From Sphingobacterium detergens (GTDB lineage: Bacteria > Bacteroidota > Bacteroidia > Sphingobacteriales > Sphingobacteriaceae), in the NCBI RefSeq assembly GCF_003610355.1, contig NZ_RAPY01000001.1:2472500-2536499 (forward strand): 64,000 nt of DNA. The letters are read 5' to 3'. Positions 26,291-35,260 of the stretch are shown here, in pieces. A program made the position numbers and the translations under genes. Under the pieces are notes generated by a model. The model did not search any database. It was not told where the DNA came from and was given only the letters and a program-made list of their open reading frames with translations. Numbering within the stretch: the stretch's first letter is position 1; each line of letters begins with the position of its first letter.

Positions 26291-27286
26291 TTAGCACTTA
26301 TCCCAATAATTCTCCACGATATGCTTTAAGAAGGCCGTGTAAAAATTCAAATGTGCGGGTTGGCTAAATACAGAAAATTGATCGTGAGAGGTGTGGAATC
26401 CCATGTAAAACAGCCAAAACCCCAATGAAAGATAGGGTACCAGCGCTAATTCCTCATCTTCGACAGGGCGTATAAGACGATATCCATCCAAGAAGATACG
26501 ATAGGAGTCATGAGCAGCCTGCGGTGTCATCCTCCCAGTATATACATCTAAGATGAGGTGTTGCCAAAAGGTCATGATATCATTCACCAGCCAGCCGTAC
26601 CCCATGAAATCAAAGTCAAAGAAAGTCACCGAATCATTTTCGAAATGAAAATTTTTGGGTAGAAAATCAAAATGGCAATAGCCCTTTGAAAATACCGATG
26701 GATCTATTTGCGACAGTTTTTGTTCAATACGATGAGCCATCTCACACAACCAGCTATATTCTCCAGCGTTTTCTTTAAAAACAGGTCTCAGTTTTTCCAA
26801 AGGCTTAAAAACTGTTGTCTCAAGATCGAAAGTCCATCTTTCTCCGCCCAAACTAACTGTGGATGAGGTATGGTGAAAACGTGCCATTTCATTTCCCAAA
26901 ACACGAAGCTGATTTTCACTCAATGACCGGACGACCTGACCTCGCGCAAAACTGAACAACACCGCATAACGCTCCCCCTCTACTGCTTCAATTTTCTGTA
27001 TTGATTCTCCCAAAATATCAGTAATCGGATAGGATACGGAAACCTTTGTCTCCTTTAAAGCTTGCAATAATTTCACTTCCTCTCCTATCTGTGGTAAACT
27101 TCGATGTGATGAACGATAAACCCGCAATATAAACTTGGCTTCAGAAGCCTCTACAAGATAGGTATCTCCTACCCCTCGAAGCAGAAATTTACATTGAACA
27201 TTTTCAAGTCTATATTTCGCTGAAATCAGCGAAGATAATGCGATTGGACAGAGTGTAGAATAAGTAGCAGGAAAAACAGGTTTCAT
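26291..27286 (-). CDS. Aminoglycoside-phosphotransferase-like kinase (APH/SrkA-type fold)
   Basis: Beginning at the ATG at 27286 (MKPVFPATYS) the protein has 331 residues; a GTG 33 bases earlier is less likely. The kinase core has a glycine-poor nucleotide loop (LLRGVGDTYLVEASEAKFIL). The catalytic loop CHFDFLPKNFHF (D207, N212) and the metal-binding FFDFDFMGYG (D224, D226) follow. This arrangement fits the homoserine-kinase/SrkA/APH superfamily that phosphorylates small molecules or proteins. Nothing indicates drug resistance. It is divergent from the DKNYY gene and stands alone. The substrate is unknown. Confidence 0.82.
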   Translation of the reverse strand: MKPVFPATYSTLCPIALSSLISAKYRLENVQCKFLLRGVGDTYLVEASEAKFILRVYRSSHRSLPQIGEEVKLLQALKETKVSVSYPITDILGESIQKIEAVEGERYAVLFSFARGQVVRSLSENQLRVLGNEMARFHHTSSTVSLGGERWTFDLETTVFKPLEKLRPVFKENAGEYSWLCEMAHRIEQKLSQIDPSVFSKGYCHFDFLPKNFHFENDSVTFFDFDFMGYGWLVNDIMTFWQHLILDVYTGRMTPQAAHDSYRIFLDGYRLIRPVEDEELALVPYLSLGFWLFYMGFHTSHDQFSVFSQPAHLNFYTAFLKHIVENYWDKC

Positions 27287-27336
27287 TTCATAAAGATACC
27301 TGAATATGTAGCAGATCACAAATACACATCCATTGC

Positions 27337-27386
27337 AAAACCAAATATTCTAAAAGGTTTATTGACCTAATATTAGATTTGGTTTT
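27337..27386. promoter_or_regulatory. Inverted repeat between two divergent genes
   Basis: AAAACCAAAT (27337-27346) and its inverse (27377-27386) are 30 bases apart in the 157-base region between the kinase-like and DKNYY genes. It may be an operator shared by both, or a weak secondary structure. Confidence 0.3.
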
Positions 27387-27443
27387 TTGTAATTTTACAA
27401 GAAAATTCCCCTTTTTTAAATTCCATGGCGTAAATTTATATAA

Positions 27444-28538
27444 ATGAACACTATAAAGAATATGGCATCGATTCTACCAAACAGGCAAGTGAAAAAATAC
27501 TTTTTTTTCCTGGCTTGTATTTTACTCAGTTTTTGTACCTCATGTAAGGATATTGGCAAACTGGTTGATAAGCAAAAATCGAGTTCCTATTTTATAGATT
27601 CCAAAGGACAGGTGGTCTATTGTCAGAATGGCAATTGGTTTAGCTTGGGCGTATTGCAAATGCAGGCTGATGCAAAATCGTTTGAGGTTTTGGCAGAAGA
27701 TATAGGCAAAGACAAAGATTCGGTATACTTTCGTAATATGACACAAAAACTGGTAGACAGGAATTCCTTTTATGTCGACAATCAAGTTCCTAAAGATCGT
27801 TTTCACGTATATTATATTGATCAGGTCTTGGGCTTTAATGTCATTGAAGGAGCAGATCCAAAAACCTATGAACTAATAAGCAATCATATCAACTGGGCTC
27901 GGGACAAAGACCATTACTTCTACTCTAATGACATGATACAGGCCGATCGGGAAACTTTTGCATTCGTCAATGACTTTTTTCTGAAGGATAAAGATTCTGT
28001 TTATGTTTCGCCTAATATTGGAGACTTTAGGTCAGTCATGCCTAACACCGGAAATGTTGAAGCCATAAACAAGTATTACATGAGAATCGCAAATACAGTA
28101 TGCTATCCGCCTTTTCAGCAAGGCTCTGCCGCCATAACGAAATCATTTGATTCCATACATACCATTCGGGTGCTTGATCAGGATATAATTTGTGTCAACA
28201 ATAAAACCATCCTGTTCCGAGGCAAAGATTTTAAATACACAGCTGTTGATGCTACCTCCTTTCAGTTATTTCCCGTGGATGAAAAAGATGGAATATATGC
28301 AGACAACCCTTATTCAAAAGACAAAAACCATATATACTATAATCAGGAAATAGTTCCGGATGCAGATGTAAAGACATTTATACCAATCGGTCGTGATTTC
28401 GGAAAAGACACTAAAAATGTATTTTATCAAAAACAACGGCTAGAAGGTGTAGATGCCACAAGCTTTAAAAAAGACGGTGATTTTTATAAAGACAAACGAG
28501 GGAATAAATTCAGCGCTTTGACAGGAAATAAAGTGTAA
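27444..28538 (+). CDS. DKNYY-family exported lipoprotein
   Basis: The 364-residue protein has a lipoprotein-type signal with Cys near residue 30 (ILLSFCTSC). Repeats of the DKNYY type follow at roughly 25-40-residue spacing: GKDKDSVYFRN, DKDHYFYSN, LKDKDSVYVS, SKDKNHIYYN, GKDTKNVFYQ and YKDKRGNKF. The repeats are thought to form a beta-rich surface module of unknown role. It is monocistronic and followed at once by a strong hairpin. Its location on the outer envelope is inferred from the signal. Confidence 0.85.
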   Translation: MNTIKNMASILPNRQVKKYFFFLACILLSFCTSCKDIGKLVDKQKSSSYFIDSKGQVVYCQNGNWFSLGVLQMQADAKSFEVLAEDIGKDKDSVYFRNMTQKLVDRNSFYVDNQVPKDRFHVYYIDQVLGFNVIEGADPKTYELISNHINWARDKDHYFYSNDMIQADRETFAFVNDFFLKDKDSVYVSPNIGDFRSVMPNTGNVEAINKYYMRIANTVCYPPFQQGSAAITKSFDSIHTIRVLDQDIICVNNKTILFRGKDFKYTAVDATSFQLFPVDEKDGIYADNPYSKDKNHIYYNQEIVPDADVKTFIPIGRDFGKDTKNVFYQKQRLEGVDATSFKKDGDFYKDKRGNKFSALTGNKV

Positions 28539-28542
28539 ATAA

Positions 28543-28578
28543 ATATCTCCTCCGGAGGGAGCTTGCCGGAGGAGATAT
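28543..28578 (+). terminator. Terminator of the DKNYY gene
   Basis: A perfect 13-bp GC-rich stem (28543-28555 with 28566-28578, arm ATATCTCCTCCGG) has a 10-base loop starting four bases after the stop codon. No long U-run follows. Confidence 0.7.
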
Positions 28579-28747
28579 AATTCGTACAGATGTATATGAC
28601 CTTGTAATACAAGTTTTAAATTTTGTTCTTTAAAAAGATCAAATACTTGTTTTGGATTTACAAACGTATCATAGAAAATATAACTCCCTAGTATACAGGT
28701 TTACAAAAAACTAAACGGTTGCAGCATCTATATTTGAAAAGTATCCA

Positions 28748-29077
28748 CTAATTCCGAAGCAACATATTGTATGTGGCCAAATAAAACTCATCAATCAGTT
28801 GCTTAATTAAATCATCTTTTTTGCTATCTACGACCAATCCGACCCAATTTTTGGTTGGAAGATATTTACTTCGGATCCATTGAACAGGCAACTCCACTTG
28901 CTTTTCGGTGCGCAGCCATTCTAATCCACACTCGTTAAAATAGATCTTTTCATTAAATAAATCCATAACAACGAATGGTCTTTTCTTGAAATAGAAAATA
29001 CTCATATCAAGATCGGCAAGCTCATTGAAGCTGATATATTTTTTTAGATGCATATAGGCATTAATTTCGGTCAACAT
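28748..29077 (-). CDS. Uncharacterised 109-residue cytoplasmic protein
   Basis: The protein has no signal or membrane helix. It is compact, with a WIRSKYLPTKNWVGLVV segment and an alternating hydrophobic pattern that suggests a small alpha/beta fold. I do not recognise the family. The start is the ATG at 29077. It has no obvious operon partner. Confidence 0.55.
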   Translation of the reverse strand: MLTEINAYMHLKKYISFNELADLDMSIFYFKKRPFVVMDLFNEKIYFNECGLEWLRTEKQVELPVQWIRSKYLPTKNWVGLVVDSKKDDLIKQLIDEFYLATYNMLLRN

Positions 29078-29503
29078 AACGGTCTATTTGTTTTATCGGT
29101 TCATAAAATTATCCATTGGTCCAGATCATTAATCACACCTGATTGATTCGCTTATCAGTTGAAATTAGCTACCACTTCCCTTATTGGAATTTGGTTTATA
29201 ATTCAGTTACGAATCAAATCTAGGTGAATCGGGGCTGTTGGTTGGGGTAAATTTTGGTCTAATAGGTGGAAAAACACGAATTTTCATCGCCTATTGGTTT
29301 CTTAACTGAAAAGCATTTGAATATCTTGGTATTTGAAATAGGTAGGATGACAACATCCATTCTAATATAAAAAGTGATCTTGGTATTCTTTAATTCAATT
29401 TTTCAGGACATTAAAAAAAAGATGGATCTTCGCAATCCAAGCAATCCAAAAAGTCGTAAATGCTTATAAGTACAGAAAAATTATAAACTAAAAGACTTTT
29501 GTT
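29078..29503. promoter_or_regulatory. 426-base upstream region of the ferritin-like genes with a tandem 9-bp repeat
   Basis: The gap is AT-rich. GCAATCCAA occurs twice in direct tandem (29432-29440, 29441-29449), about 55 bases before the first ferritin-like ATG, which suits an activator or sigma-factor site. The rest shows only a small hairpin (GGATG-CATCC near 29352) and no convincing gene. Confidence 0.3.
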
Positions 29504-30226
29504 ATGAAAAAGATAACACCAAACAATGAGCCACTATTGACCTCCGATAGTGAATTTGAAAAGAAAGATCTCGGACGTAGAGATTTTCTAAAATTTGCAG
29601 GCGCCAGTGCCGCCTCACTTGCCATTCTTAGCGTGGCAAGCTGTAAAAAAGATCGTGATGACGATATGGATAATGGGGGTAAAGGCATGTACTTCGGTAG
29701 TGGGGACATTGCCATCTTAAACTATGCCTATGCACTGGAACAGCTTGAAGCGGCCTTTTACATTCAGCTGGTCAACAATCCATACTCCGGCATTTCCGAT
29801 ATGGAAAAAGCTTTCTTTACAGATATCCGTGATCATGAGATTGCCCATCGAGAGTTTTTTAAAGTGGCTTTGGGAGCAAAGGCTATATCTAATCTTGAAT
29901 TCAACTTATCAGGTATTAATTTTAGCAGTCGAGCATCTGTCTTAGCTACCGCTAAAACATTTGAAGATCTGGGTGTTTCGGCCTATAACGGTGCCGGTTG
30001 GTTGATTAAAGATCCTAAATATCTCCTTTTAGCAGGTAAAATCGTTTCAGTGGAAGCCAGGCATGCCGCCTGGGTGCGTGATATGATCGACAATGGTAGT
30101 TTTGCCAACCAAGAAGTTGTCGATTCCAATGGACTTGACCTGGCCAAGAGCCCTAGCGTAGTTTTGAGTGCAGCGGCACCATTTATCAAATCAAAAATAG
30201 ATGTAAAGGATCTACCTACCTATTAA
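29504..30226 (+). CDS. Tat-exported ferritin-like lipoprotein
   Basis: The 240-residue protein has a twin-arginine signal (RR at 25-26 in GRRDFLKFAG) and a lipobox ending ASC47. A ferritin-like four-helix bundle follows. Carboxylate and histidine ligands appear in LEQLEAAFY (E79, E82), DHEIAHREFF (E112, H115) and VEARHAAWVRD. It is related to desiccation-associated ferritin-like proteins (PF13668). It would bind iron or another metal outside the cytoplasm. A second ferritin-like gene follows 21 bases downstream, and a sigma/anti-sigma pair lies convergent to both. Confidence 0.88.
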   Translation: MKKITPNNEPLLTSDSEFEKKDLGRRDFLKFAGASAASLAILSVASCKKDRDDDMDNGGKGMYFGSGDIAILNYAYALEQLEAAFYIQLVNNPYSGISDMEKAFFTDIRDHEIAHREFFKVALGAKAISNLEFNLSGINFSSRASVLATAKTFEDLGVSAYNGAGWLIKDPKYLLLAGKIVSVEARHAAWVRDMIDNGSFANQEVVDSNGLDLAKSPSVVLSAAAPFIKSKIDVKDLPTY

Positions 30227-30247
30227 TTCACTTAAAATCTAATTATC

Positions 30248-31081
30248 ATGAATCTCTTAAACGTTTTTGACCAAATAAATGCTGTAGATCCAGAATTTAG
30301 CGATCGCATCAGCCCACGTCGTGAAGCTATCAAAAATCTGGCCTCTATAAGCGGAAAAGTCACGCTAGCGGCAATTCCTTTTTTAATCAGCGAACTCTTT
30401 AAAAAGGCATATGGTGCTACCGCACCCACTGACGTCAACGGTGTACTTAACTACGCCTTGACCTTGGAATATCTCGAAGCGGAATACTATACGATGGGGG
30501 TTGCCAAAGCTGGTCTTATTCCATCGGGTAGACCACTTGGTGCCATCACCACCATCCGCGACCATGAAGTTGCTCATGTCAATTTCCTCAAACAGGTACT
30601 TGGCAATAAAGCTGTTTCCAAACCTACATTTGATTTTACTGCTGGTGGCACTTTTGGGAATGTCTTTAGCAATTATGACACTTTTTTAGCTGTCGCACAA
30701 GCTTTTGAAGACACAGGAGTACGGGCATATAAAGGGCAGGCTGGTATACTGCTTGGTAATCGTGTTGTGCTTACAGCAGCCTTGCAGATTCATTCGGTAG
30801 AAGCGAGACATGCCTCCCACATCCGTCAGATGCGACGGGCTCGTGGTGGCGGCGCAGCTGATCAAAAACCATGGATCACAGGAAGCAATGACACCGGCAT
30901 CGGCGCGGTTGTAGACCCTATATATGCTGGTGAAAACAATGTTACACAAGCTGGAGTAGACATCACAAACCTCTCGGGCCCTATGGGAAAAATATCAACA
31001 AATGCGGCTACCCAGTCTTTTGATGAACCACTTTCTGCAGAAGCTGTACTTAATATTGCAGGTTTATTTATTAAAGCATAA
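30248..31081 (+). CDS. Second ferritin-like exported protein
   Basis: The 277-residue protein has an N-terminal arginine-pair signal (PRREAIKNL, hydrophobic stretch to about 57). It has the same ferritin-like helices as its neighbour: LEYLEAEYY (E74, E77), DHEVAHVNFL (E107, H110) and VEARHASHIRQMRRARGGG. The C-terminal part is longer than in the first protein. The two genes are almost certainly one operon and may form a hetero-oligomer. The signal is less typical for Tat than that of the first protein. Confidence 0.86.
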   Translation: MNLLNVFDQINAVDPEFSDRISPRREAIKNLASISGKVTLAAIPFLISELFKKAYGATAPTDVNGVLNYALTLEYLEAEYYTMGVAKAGLIPSGRPLGAITTIRDHEVAHVNFLKQVLGNKAVSKPTFDFTAGGTFGNVFSNYDTFLAVAQAFEDTGVRAYKGQAGILLGNRVVLTAALQIHSVEARHASHIRQMRRARGGGAADQKPWITGSNDTGIGAVVDPIYAGENNVTQAGVDITNLSGPMGKISTNAATQSFDEPLSAEAVLNIAGLFIKA

Positions 31082-31108
31082 CAAAAAAACGTAGTTTATC
31101 TGTTTAGC

Positions 31109-31139
31109 ATGTCCTGGTTTGTTTATCGAATCAGGGCAT
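31109..31139. terminator. Bidirectional terminator between the ferritin-like operon and the RskA gene
   Basis: An 11-bp stem with two G-T wobbles (ATGTCCTGGTT at 31109-31119 with AATCAGGGCAT at 31129-31139) is followed by a run of seven T on the plus strand. Confidence 0.7.
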
Positions 31140-31143
31140 TTTT

Positions 31144-31986
31144 TTAGATACCGCCCATGACATAGAGTTCACTAAGCGTTGGCACATCTTTGCCTCCCTC
31201 ATCCTCGAGTGTAATAGCAAAAGCTTGCGCTTTGGGGATGTCCAGCATTTTGCTTGTGCCATCTACCTTTGCATCCAATGGAAATACACCAGCATTCACC
31301 GGCTTACCATCAACCATCGCCCACAATTGATATTGCTTACCTTTAGGAGCGGTAGGCATCTGCTCAAGATTTAGGTACACTGCTTTCGAAAGTTGATCCC
31401 AAAAAACCAAAGCATGAAGATCCGGTTTATTTTCAACCCCTTTTAGCGGAATTGTTTTTATTTCAGGATTTTGCACAAGGCGCCATTTATCTTGTAAGGT
31501 GGCTAAGCTCGCTTGTTGCTGATCAAACGAAGCACTCGTCTTTGTCAGTTTATCTTTCGTTTCATTGTTTTGCTGATACAGCAACACATTAGCGCCGACA
31601 CTGAGTACAAGCAACACGCTCGCGGCTATTGCCCAATTGTAGGACTTGCGTGGCACAATAACCGCCTCCGATTTTTCTCCGGAGTTCTGTTCGATATTAT
31701 AATCGATTGTTGAGGATTCAGTCTCATTTCCTTCAGCAGGATCACTAGATGCAACGAGATTTTCCGCATTTAGTTTATTCCAGATATCCTCTTTTAGAGA
31801 CACAGGCATAGCCATCGCTTGGATATCAGCCAACTCTTCGAGCGTTTTCTCCGCCTCAGCGATGGCCTGTTCCACTTCGACATTATTTTTTCGAATACAG
31901 TTCAAGATACTCACTTCCTCTTCCGAAGCAAGCCCCAAGACATATGATTCAATAATCCCTGACGATATGTATCCTTTAATATCCAA
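31144..31986 (-). CDS. RskA-type (anti-sigma-K) membrane anti-sigma factor
   Basis: The 280-residue protein has a cytoplasmic anti-sigma segment (about 1-75; SSGIIESYVLGLASEEEV), an acidic linker and one membrane helix (about 117-137). A short coiled coil (about 138-168) and a periplasmic RskA domain (ALVFWDQLSKAVYLNLEQM, GKQYQLWAMVDGKPVNAGVF) follow. RskA proteins hold SigK-type sigma factors and are degraded or modified on a redox or envelope signal. It follows the sigma gene by two bases. Confidence 0.9.
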   Translation of the reverse strand: MDIKGYISSGIIESYVLGLASEEEVSILNCIRKNNVEVEQAIAEAEKTLEELADIQAMAMPVSLKEDIWNKLNAENLVASSDPAEGNETESSTIDYNIEQNSGEKSEAVIVPRKSYNWAIAASVLLVLSVGANVLLYQQNNETKDKLTKTSASFDQQQASLATLQDKWRLVQNPEIKTIPLKGVENKPDLHALVFWDQLSKAVYLNLEQMPTAPKGKQYQLWAMVDGKPVNAGVFPLDAKVDGTSKMLDIPKAQAFAITLEDEGGKDVPTLSELYVMGGI

Positions 31987-31988
31987 AA

Positions 31989-32555
31989 CTAACGATACTC
32001 CTTTAATAATTGTTGTAGCTGTAAAAACGCAGCTCTGGTACGTGTTTTGACCGTCCCCAAAGGAACGTCAAGCTGTTCAGCAATTTCCTGTTGCGTATAG
32101 CCTTCATAGTATGCCATTTCGATTAAGATACGCCATTCAGGCTTTAATTTATCCAAAATATTTCTGAATCCAATAAAATCTGCTTTGGCGCTCTGCTCAA
32201 TTTGAGTCTGATCCTGTTCTTCCTTACTATTTACGATATTTGAAAGCGGTTGGTTTTTTTGTTCGTTTAACACAGCCTTGGATTTTCGGTAGTCTAGGGC
32301 CGTATTCCGGGCGATACTGATCATCCAGGTATAGAGCCTGCCTTTCTCAGCGTCGAAAAGATCGACATGCTTCCAGATCTTAACAAATACATCCTGTATC
32401 ACTTCCTCGGCATGCTCACTTGAAGCCACAATACGACAAACCACCCCATAAAGTGCCTCGGAATAGTTATCATAAAGATAACTAAAAGCCTGTTGGTTCT
32501 TTTTTTTCAATAAAAGAATCAGTGTTTCTTCAGGAAGGTTGTGTAAAGGGCTCAA
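31989..32555 (-). CDS. SigK-type ECF sigma factor
   Basis: The 188-residue protein has region 2 (FSYLYDNYSEALYGVVCRIV, HAEEVIQDVFVKIWK) and GRLYTWMISIARNTALDYRK. Region 4 is WRILIEMAYYEGYTQQEIAE with VPLGTVKTRTRAAFLQL, typical of SigK/RpoE-like factors. The frame opens just after a stop, and the only usable early start is a TTG at 32555, so a non-ATG start is likely. Its RskA partner is next, two bases away. The convergent ferritin-like operon is a likely target, but no promoter test was possible. Confidence 0.9.
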   Translation of the reverse strand: MSPLHNLPEETLILLLKKKNQQAFSYLYDNYSEALYGVVCRIVASSEHAEEVIQDVFVKIWKHVDLFDAEKGRLYTWMISIARNTALDYRKSKAVLNEQKNQPLSNIVNSKEEQDQTQIEQSAKADFIGFRNILDKLKPEWRILIEMAYYEGYTQQEIAEQLDVPLGTVKTRTRAAFLQLQQLLKEYR

Positions 32556-32901
32556 ATTTTACGTTTATAACTGGATAAAGATCAAAAATATATGTTATAA
32601 AACCAAGCCGCTGTTATAAAACAAGTTAAAATACCTAACCAGTCGCATAAAATACTTAAACTGCAGATCGATTAATAATGATCTCATCCGTTTTATTGTT
32701 CTCTGCCATAATCCATTTTTCTCATCTGAAGACCTTTCCAAAATAGACTTCAAATGATCAACGTTAGAATATAATACCTCCGTAAAAAAGAACAACTGAT
32801 AGCTTAGTAAAAAAATATAGTGAGAAGAGGACAATAATCTGGCTTCACTATTTTAAATAGCATTAGTGATATCTTTACTTTTATTTACTAAAAAAACGAA
32901 A
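32556..32901. other. Intergenic region between SigK-type and epimerase genes
   Basis: About 340 AT-rich bases. A 79-codon open frame on the minus strand (32595-32834) is rich in Phe, Tyr and Leu and not convincing. I see no RNA or clear terminator. Confidence 0.35.
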
Positions 32902-33750
32902 ATGCGCATATTAGTAACAGGTTCAGCAGGAAAACTAGGGAGCACAACGGTTCAGACGCTACGTCAGGCAGGACATGATGTCACTGGAATTGATTTATTG
33001 GAAAGTAACACAACAAATCACTTTTTAGATGTCCAGCAACTTGATTCCGTTATAGAATTTACTGTTGGTTATGATGCAATTGTTCATACGGCAGCTTTGC
33101 ATGGAAGACATATGGATTTAGATTATATTCGACAGCGTTTTATAGATACAAATATTACGGGGACATTAAACTTGCTAAATGCCTGTGTAAAAAACGGTAT
33201 AAAACGATTTCTTTTTACTAGCACAACTTCTATATATGGCAACGCTATGGTTGATGATGAAAAAGCTGTATGGGTTACGGAAGAACTAACAATCCAACCA
33301 CGTGATATTTACGACATCACAAAACAAACCTGTGAAGAACTCTGTAGAGATTTTTTTGAAAAAGAACAAATAATGACTAGCGTCTATCGTGTAGGTAGAT
33401 TCCTTCCCGAACCTGAGAATCTCATGTTAAACCATCGTTTGTATAGGGGATTAGATGAAAGAGATGGCGCTGAAGCTCTTCGACTCGGTGTTGAATTTAA
33501 CTTTACAGATTTTCAGATCTTCAATGTGTCCAGTGGATCCCCTTTTGAAATTGACGATCTAATCGAACTAAAATCTAATCCTTTGCATGTTATCGCCAAG
33601 CGTATTCCAAAAGCCATTGAAATATACAAACAAAAAGGCTGGAGCTTTCCAACCTCGATAGATCGGGTGTACAGAAGTGATAAGGCAGCTCATGTACTTG
33701 GCTATAAGCCACAATTCACATTCACTTTTCTTTTAAATCAACTATCCTAG
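32902..33750 (+). CDS. NAD(P)-dependent epimerase/dehydratase (extended SDR)
   Basis: Starting at the ATG at 32902 (MRILVTGSAGKLGSTT) the protein has 282 residues; a GTG at 32866 is less likely. It has the GxxGxxG nucleotide loop. FTSTTSIYG follows, then the catalytic pair in YDITKQTCEEL (Tyr-x3-Lys). It belongs to the nucleotide-sugar epimerase group by fold, but no sugar-nucleotide pathway is nearby, so the substrate is open. Confidence 0.85.
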   Translation: MRILVTGSAGKLGSTTVQTLRQAGHDVTGIDLLESNTTNHFLDVQQLDSVIEFTVGYDAIVHTAALHGRHMDLDYIRQRFIDTNITGTLNLLNACVKNGIKRFLFTSTTSIYGNAMVDDEKAVWVTEELTIQPRDIYDITKQTCEELCRDFFEKEQIMTSVYRVGRFLPEPENLMLNHRLYRGLDERDGAEALRLGVEFNFTDFQIFNVSSGSPFEIDDLIELKSNPLHVIAKRIPKAIEIYKQKGWSFPTSIDRVYRSDKAAHVLGYKPQFTFTFLLNQLS

Positions 33751-33850
33751 AATTTTAGTTATTGTCAATATCTAAAATTTCATTTAATATAGCTTAGTTT
33801 TGGTCAAGAATTATACACAGTTTTATTAGTGATTTCAATCAAGGAAAATT

Positions 33851-34285
33851 ATGATACATAAAGTTCTCATTTTGAGTTTAGGCATCTATAGTCTGACAAG
33901 TTGTACCTCTCAAAAAAATGTTAATGTTTATGGGAAAGAGGTTGAACTTATAGACCTATCTGAGGGACAACAAAAAATATTAAAAGAATATCCGTTGCAA
34001 ATTAAATTCAACCGTATTGTAGAAGAAAGTCGTTGCCCCAAAGGAGTGGATTGTATATGGGCGGGAGTTGCTGTTGCCGAAATTGAAATAACGGAAAAGG
34101 GGGCCAAACCTATCATTTTGAATCTCGCGACAACAGATATGCAAACAAGGGGGTACCAAAAATCTACTAATCTCAATGGATATACCATTGCATTACAAGA
34201 TATTACTCCCTACCCTACAGCCGAACGTGGGGCACAAGATTTAAAAGGGGACTATAAAATCGTCATTACAGTACAAAAAAAATAG
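33851..34285 (+). CDS. Small exported lipoprotein with SRCPKGVDCIWAG motif
   Basis: The 144-residue protein has a lipoprotein signal ending LTSC. The motif ESRCPKGVDCIWAGVAVAEI defines a family common in Bacteroidota but uncharacterised; the Cys pair may form a disulfide. The rest is a small beta-sandwich-like domain. It stands alone. Confidence 0.7.
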   Translation: MIHKVLILSLGIYSLTSCTSQKNVNVYGKEVELIDLSEGQQKILKEYPLQIKFNRIVEESRCPKGVDCIWAGVAVAEIEITEKGAKPIILNLATTDMQTRGYQKSTNLNGYTIALQDITPYPTAERGAQDLKGDYKIVITVQKK

Positions 34286-34372
34286 AATAAATGATGTTTA
34301 ACAAGAGAATTATGATCGCTGCATTATGGAGTAACAATAAACAAAACTGTGGTCTTTCAAAGTATAACAGGT

Positions 34373-34702
34373 ATGCGTAAAGAAAATTCGACCAATGCCA
34401 TCAATGAAAAAGCACTACAACAATATTGCAGTGCCTTTAAAACATTATCATTAATTAGCGGGCGGTGGAAGCTTTCCATTTTATTCAAATTGCTTAAAAC
34501 CGAGACAAGCTATTCGGAGTTCAAACTCCTTCTGCCTGAAATAAGCGACCGAACGCTTTCTAAACAATTGAACGAACTAATGGCGGATGGATTGATCTTA
34601 AAGAATAAGAGCAAGGTTTCGTCGATGTATACATTGACAGATAAAGGCTTGAAGCTTGAAAAAATTTTAATCGACCTTTCCGCATTTCATGATCAAGATT
34701 AA
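34373..34702 (+). CDS. HxlR-family winged-helix regulator
   Basis: From the ATG at 34373 the protein has 109 residues (a GTG at 34349 would add eight). The HxlR pattern is clear: LISGRWKLSILFKLLKTETS, SEFKLLLPEISDRTLSKQLN, then YTLTDKGLKLE. Such regulators sense quinones, aldehydes or oxidants. The stop overlaps that of the convergent VOC gene by four bases. Confidence 0.88.
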   Translation: MRKENSTNAINEKALQQYCSAFKTLSLISGRWKLSILFKLLKTETSYSEFKLLLPEISDRTLSKQLNELMADGLILKNKSKVSSMYTLTDKGLKLEKILIDLSAFHDQD

Positions 34703-35157
34703 CCAAAATCTATTTTTTCCAGAAACTCGATCACTTCCCCATTAGGACTGTACACCAAGCTATTTCTCACAGGAACAGTTTTGGTGTCATTTGATAAATC
34801 CAGCTCAAACATGCCTTGACTTAGGTCTTTGGCCCCATATTCAAGGGCTTGTTTTCTTGCCGCTTCGGCATCTTTTACAACGAAACATATATGAAGTAAA
34901 GCATTCTCTATGTATTCGTCACCCGGTCTTCTTTTTCTGCCCTGTGTTGGTATAGCTGCGTTTTCATCGCATATCTCCAAGTAATAATTGATGGCTCTGT
35001 TATGAAGCATCACACATTTTTCCAAATTGAAATCGGGTAAGGACCAGCTGTGTACTATTTCGAAGCCAAAATTCTTATAAAAATCCACAGTATGTTCAAA
35101 GTCCTTGGCTTTAATAGATATATGATGAAAACCGATGATGTTATTTTTTAAATCCAT
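34699..35157 (-). CDS. VOC/glyoxalase-superfamily protein
   Basis: With the start at 35157 (MDLKNNIIGFHHISIKAKDF) the protein has 152 residues. It carries the paired beta-alpha-beta-beta-beta units of the VOC fold. Metal-ligand candidates are His in GFHHISIKA, His in LLHICFVVKD and Glu in GEVIEFLEK. It is convergent with, and touches, the HxlR gene, whose regulators often control VOC genes. The substrate is unknown. Confidence 0.82.
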   Translation of the reverse strand: MDLKNNIIGFHHISIKAKDFEHTVDFYKNFGFEIVHSWSLPDFNLEKCVMLHNRAINYYLEICDENAAIPTQGRKRRPGDEYIENALLHICFVVKDAEAARKQALEYGAKDLSQGMFELDLSNDTKTVPVRNSLVYSPNGEVIEFLEKIDFG

Positions 35158-35260
35158 ATTGCTAAGTTTTGTATTTTCAAAGGTACCCATCAATAGATCG
35201 CAATAAAAGGGCTTACAAAATTGTTAGTATATGAAAAGAAACAATAAAGCATCGCGATCT

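Noticed and set aside
32595..32834. 79-codon minus-strand open frame between the SigK-type and epimerase genes
   Set aside because: Composition is dominated by Phe, Tyr and Leu, with no domain, no neighbours and an AT-rich background, so it is most likely chance.
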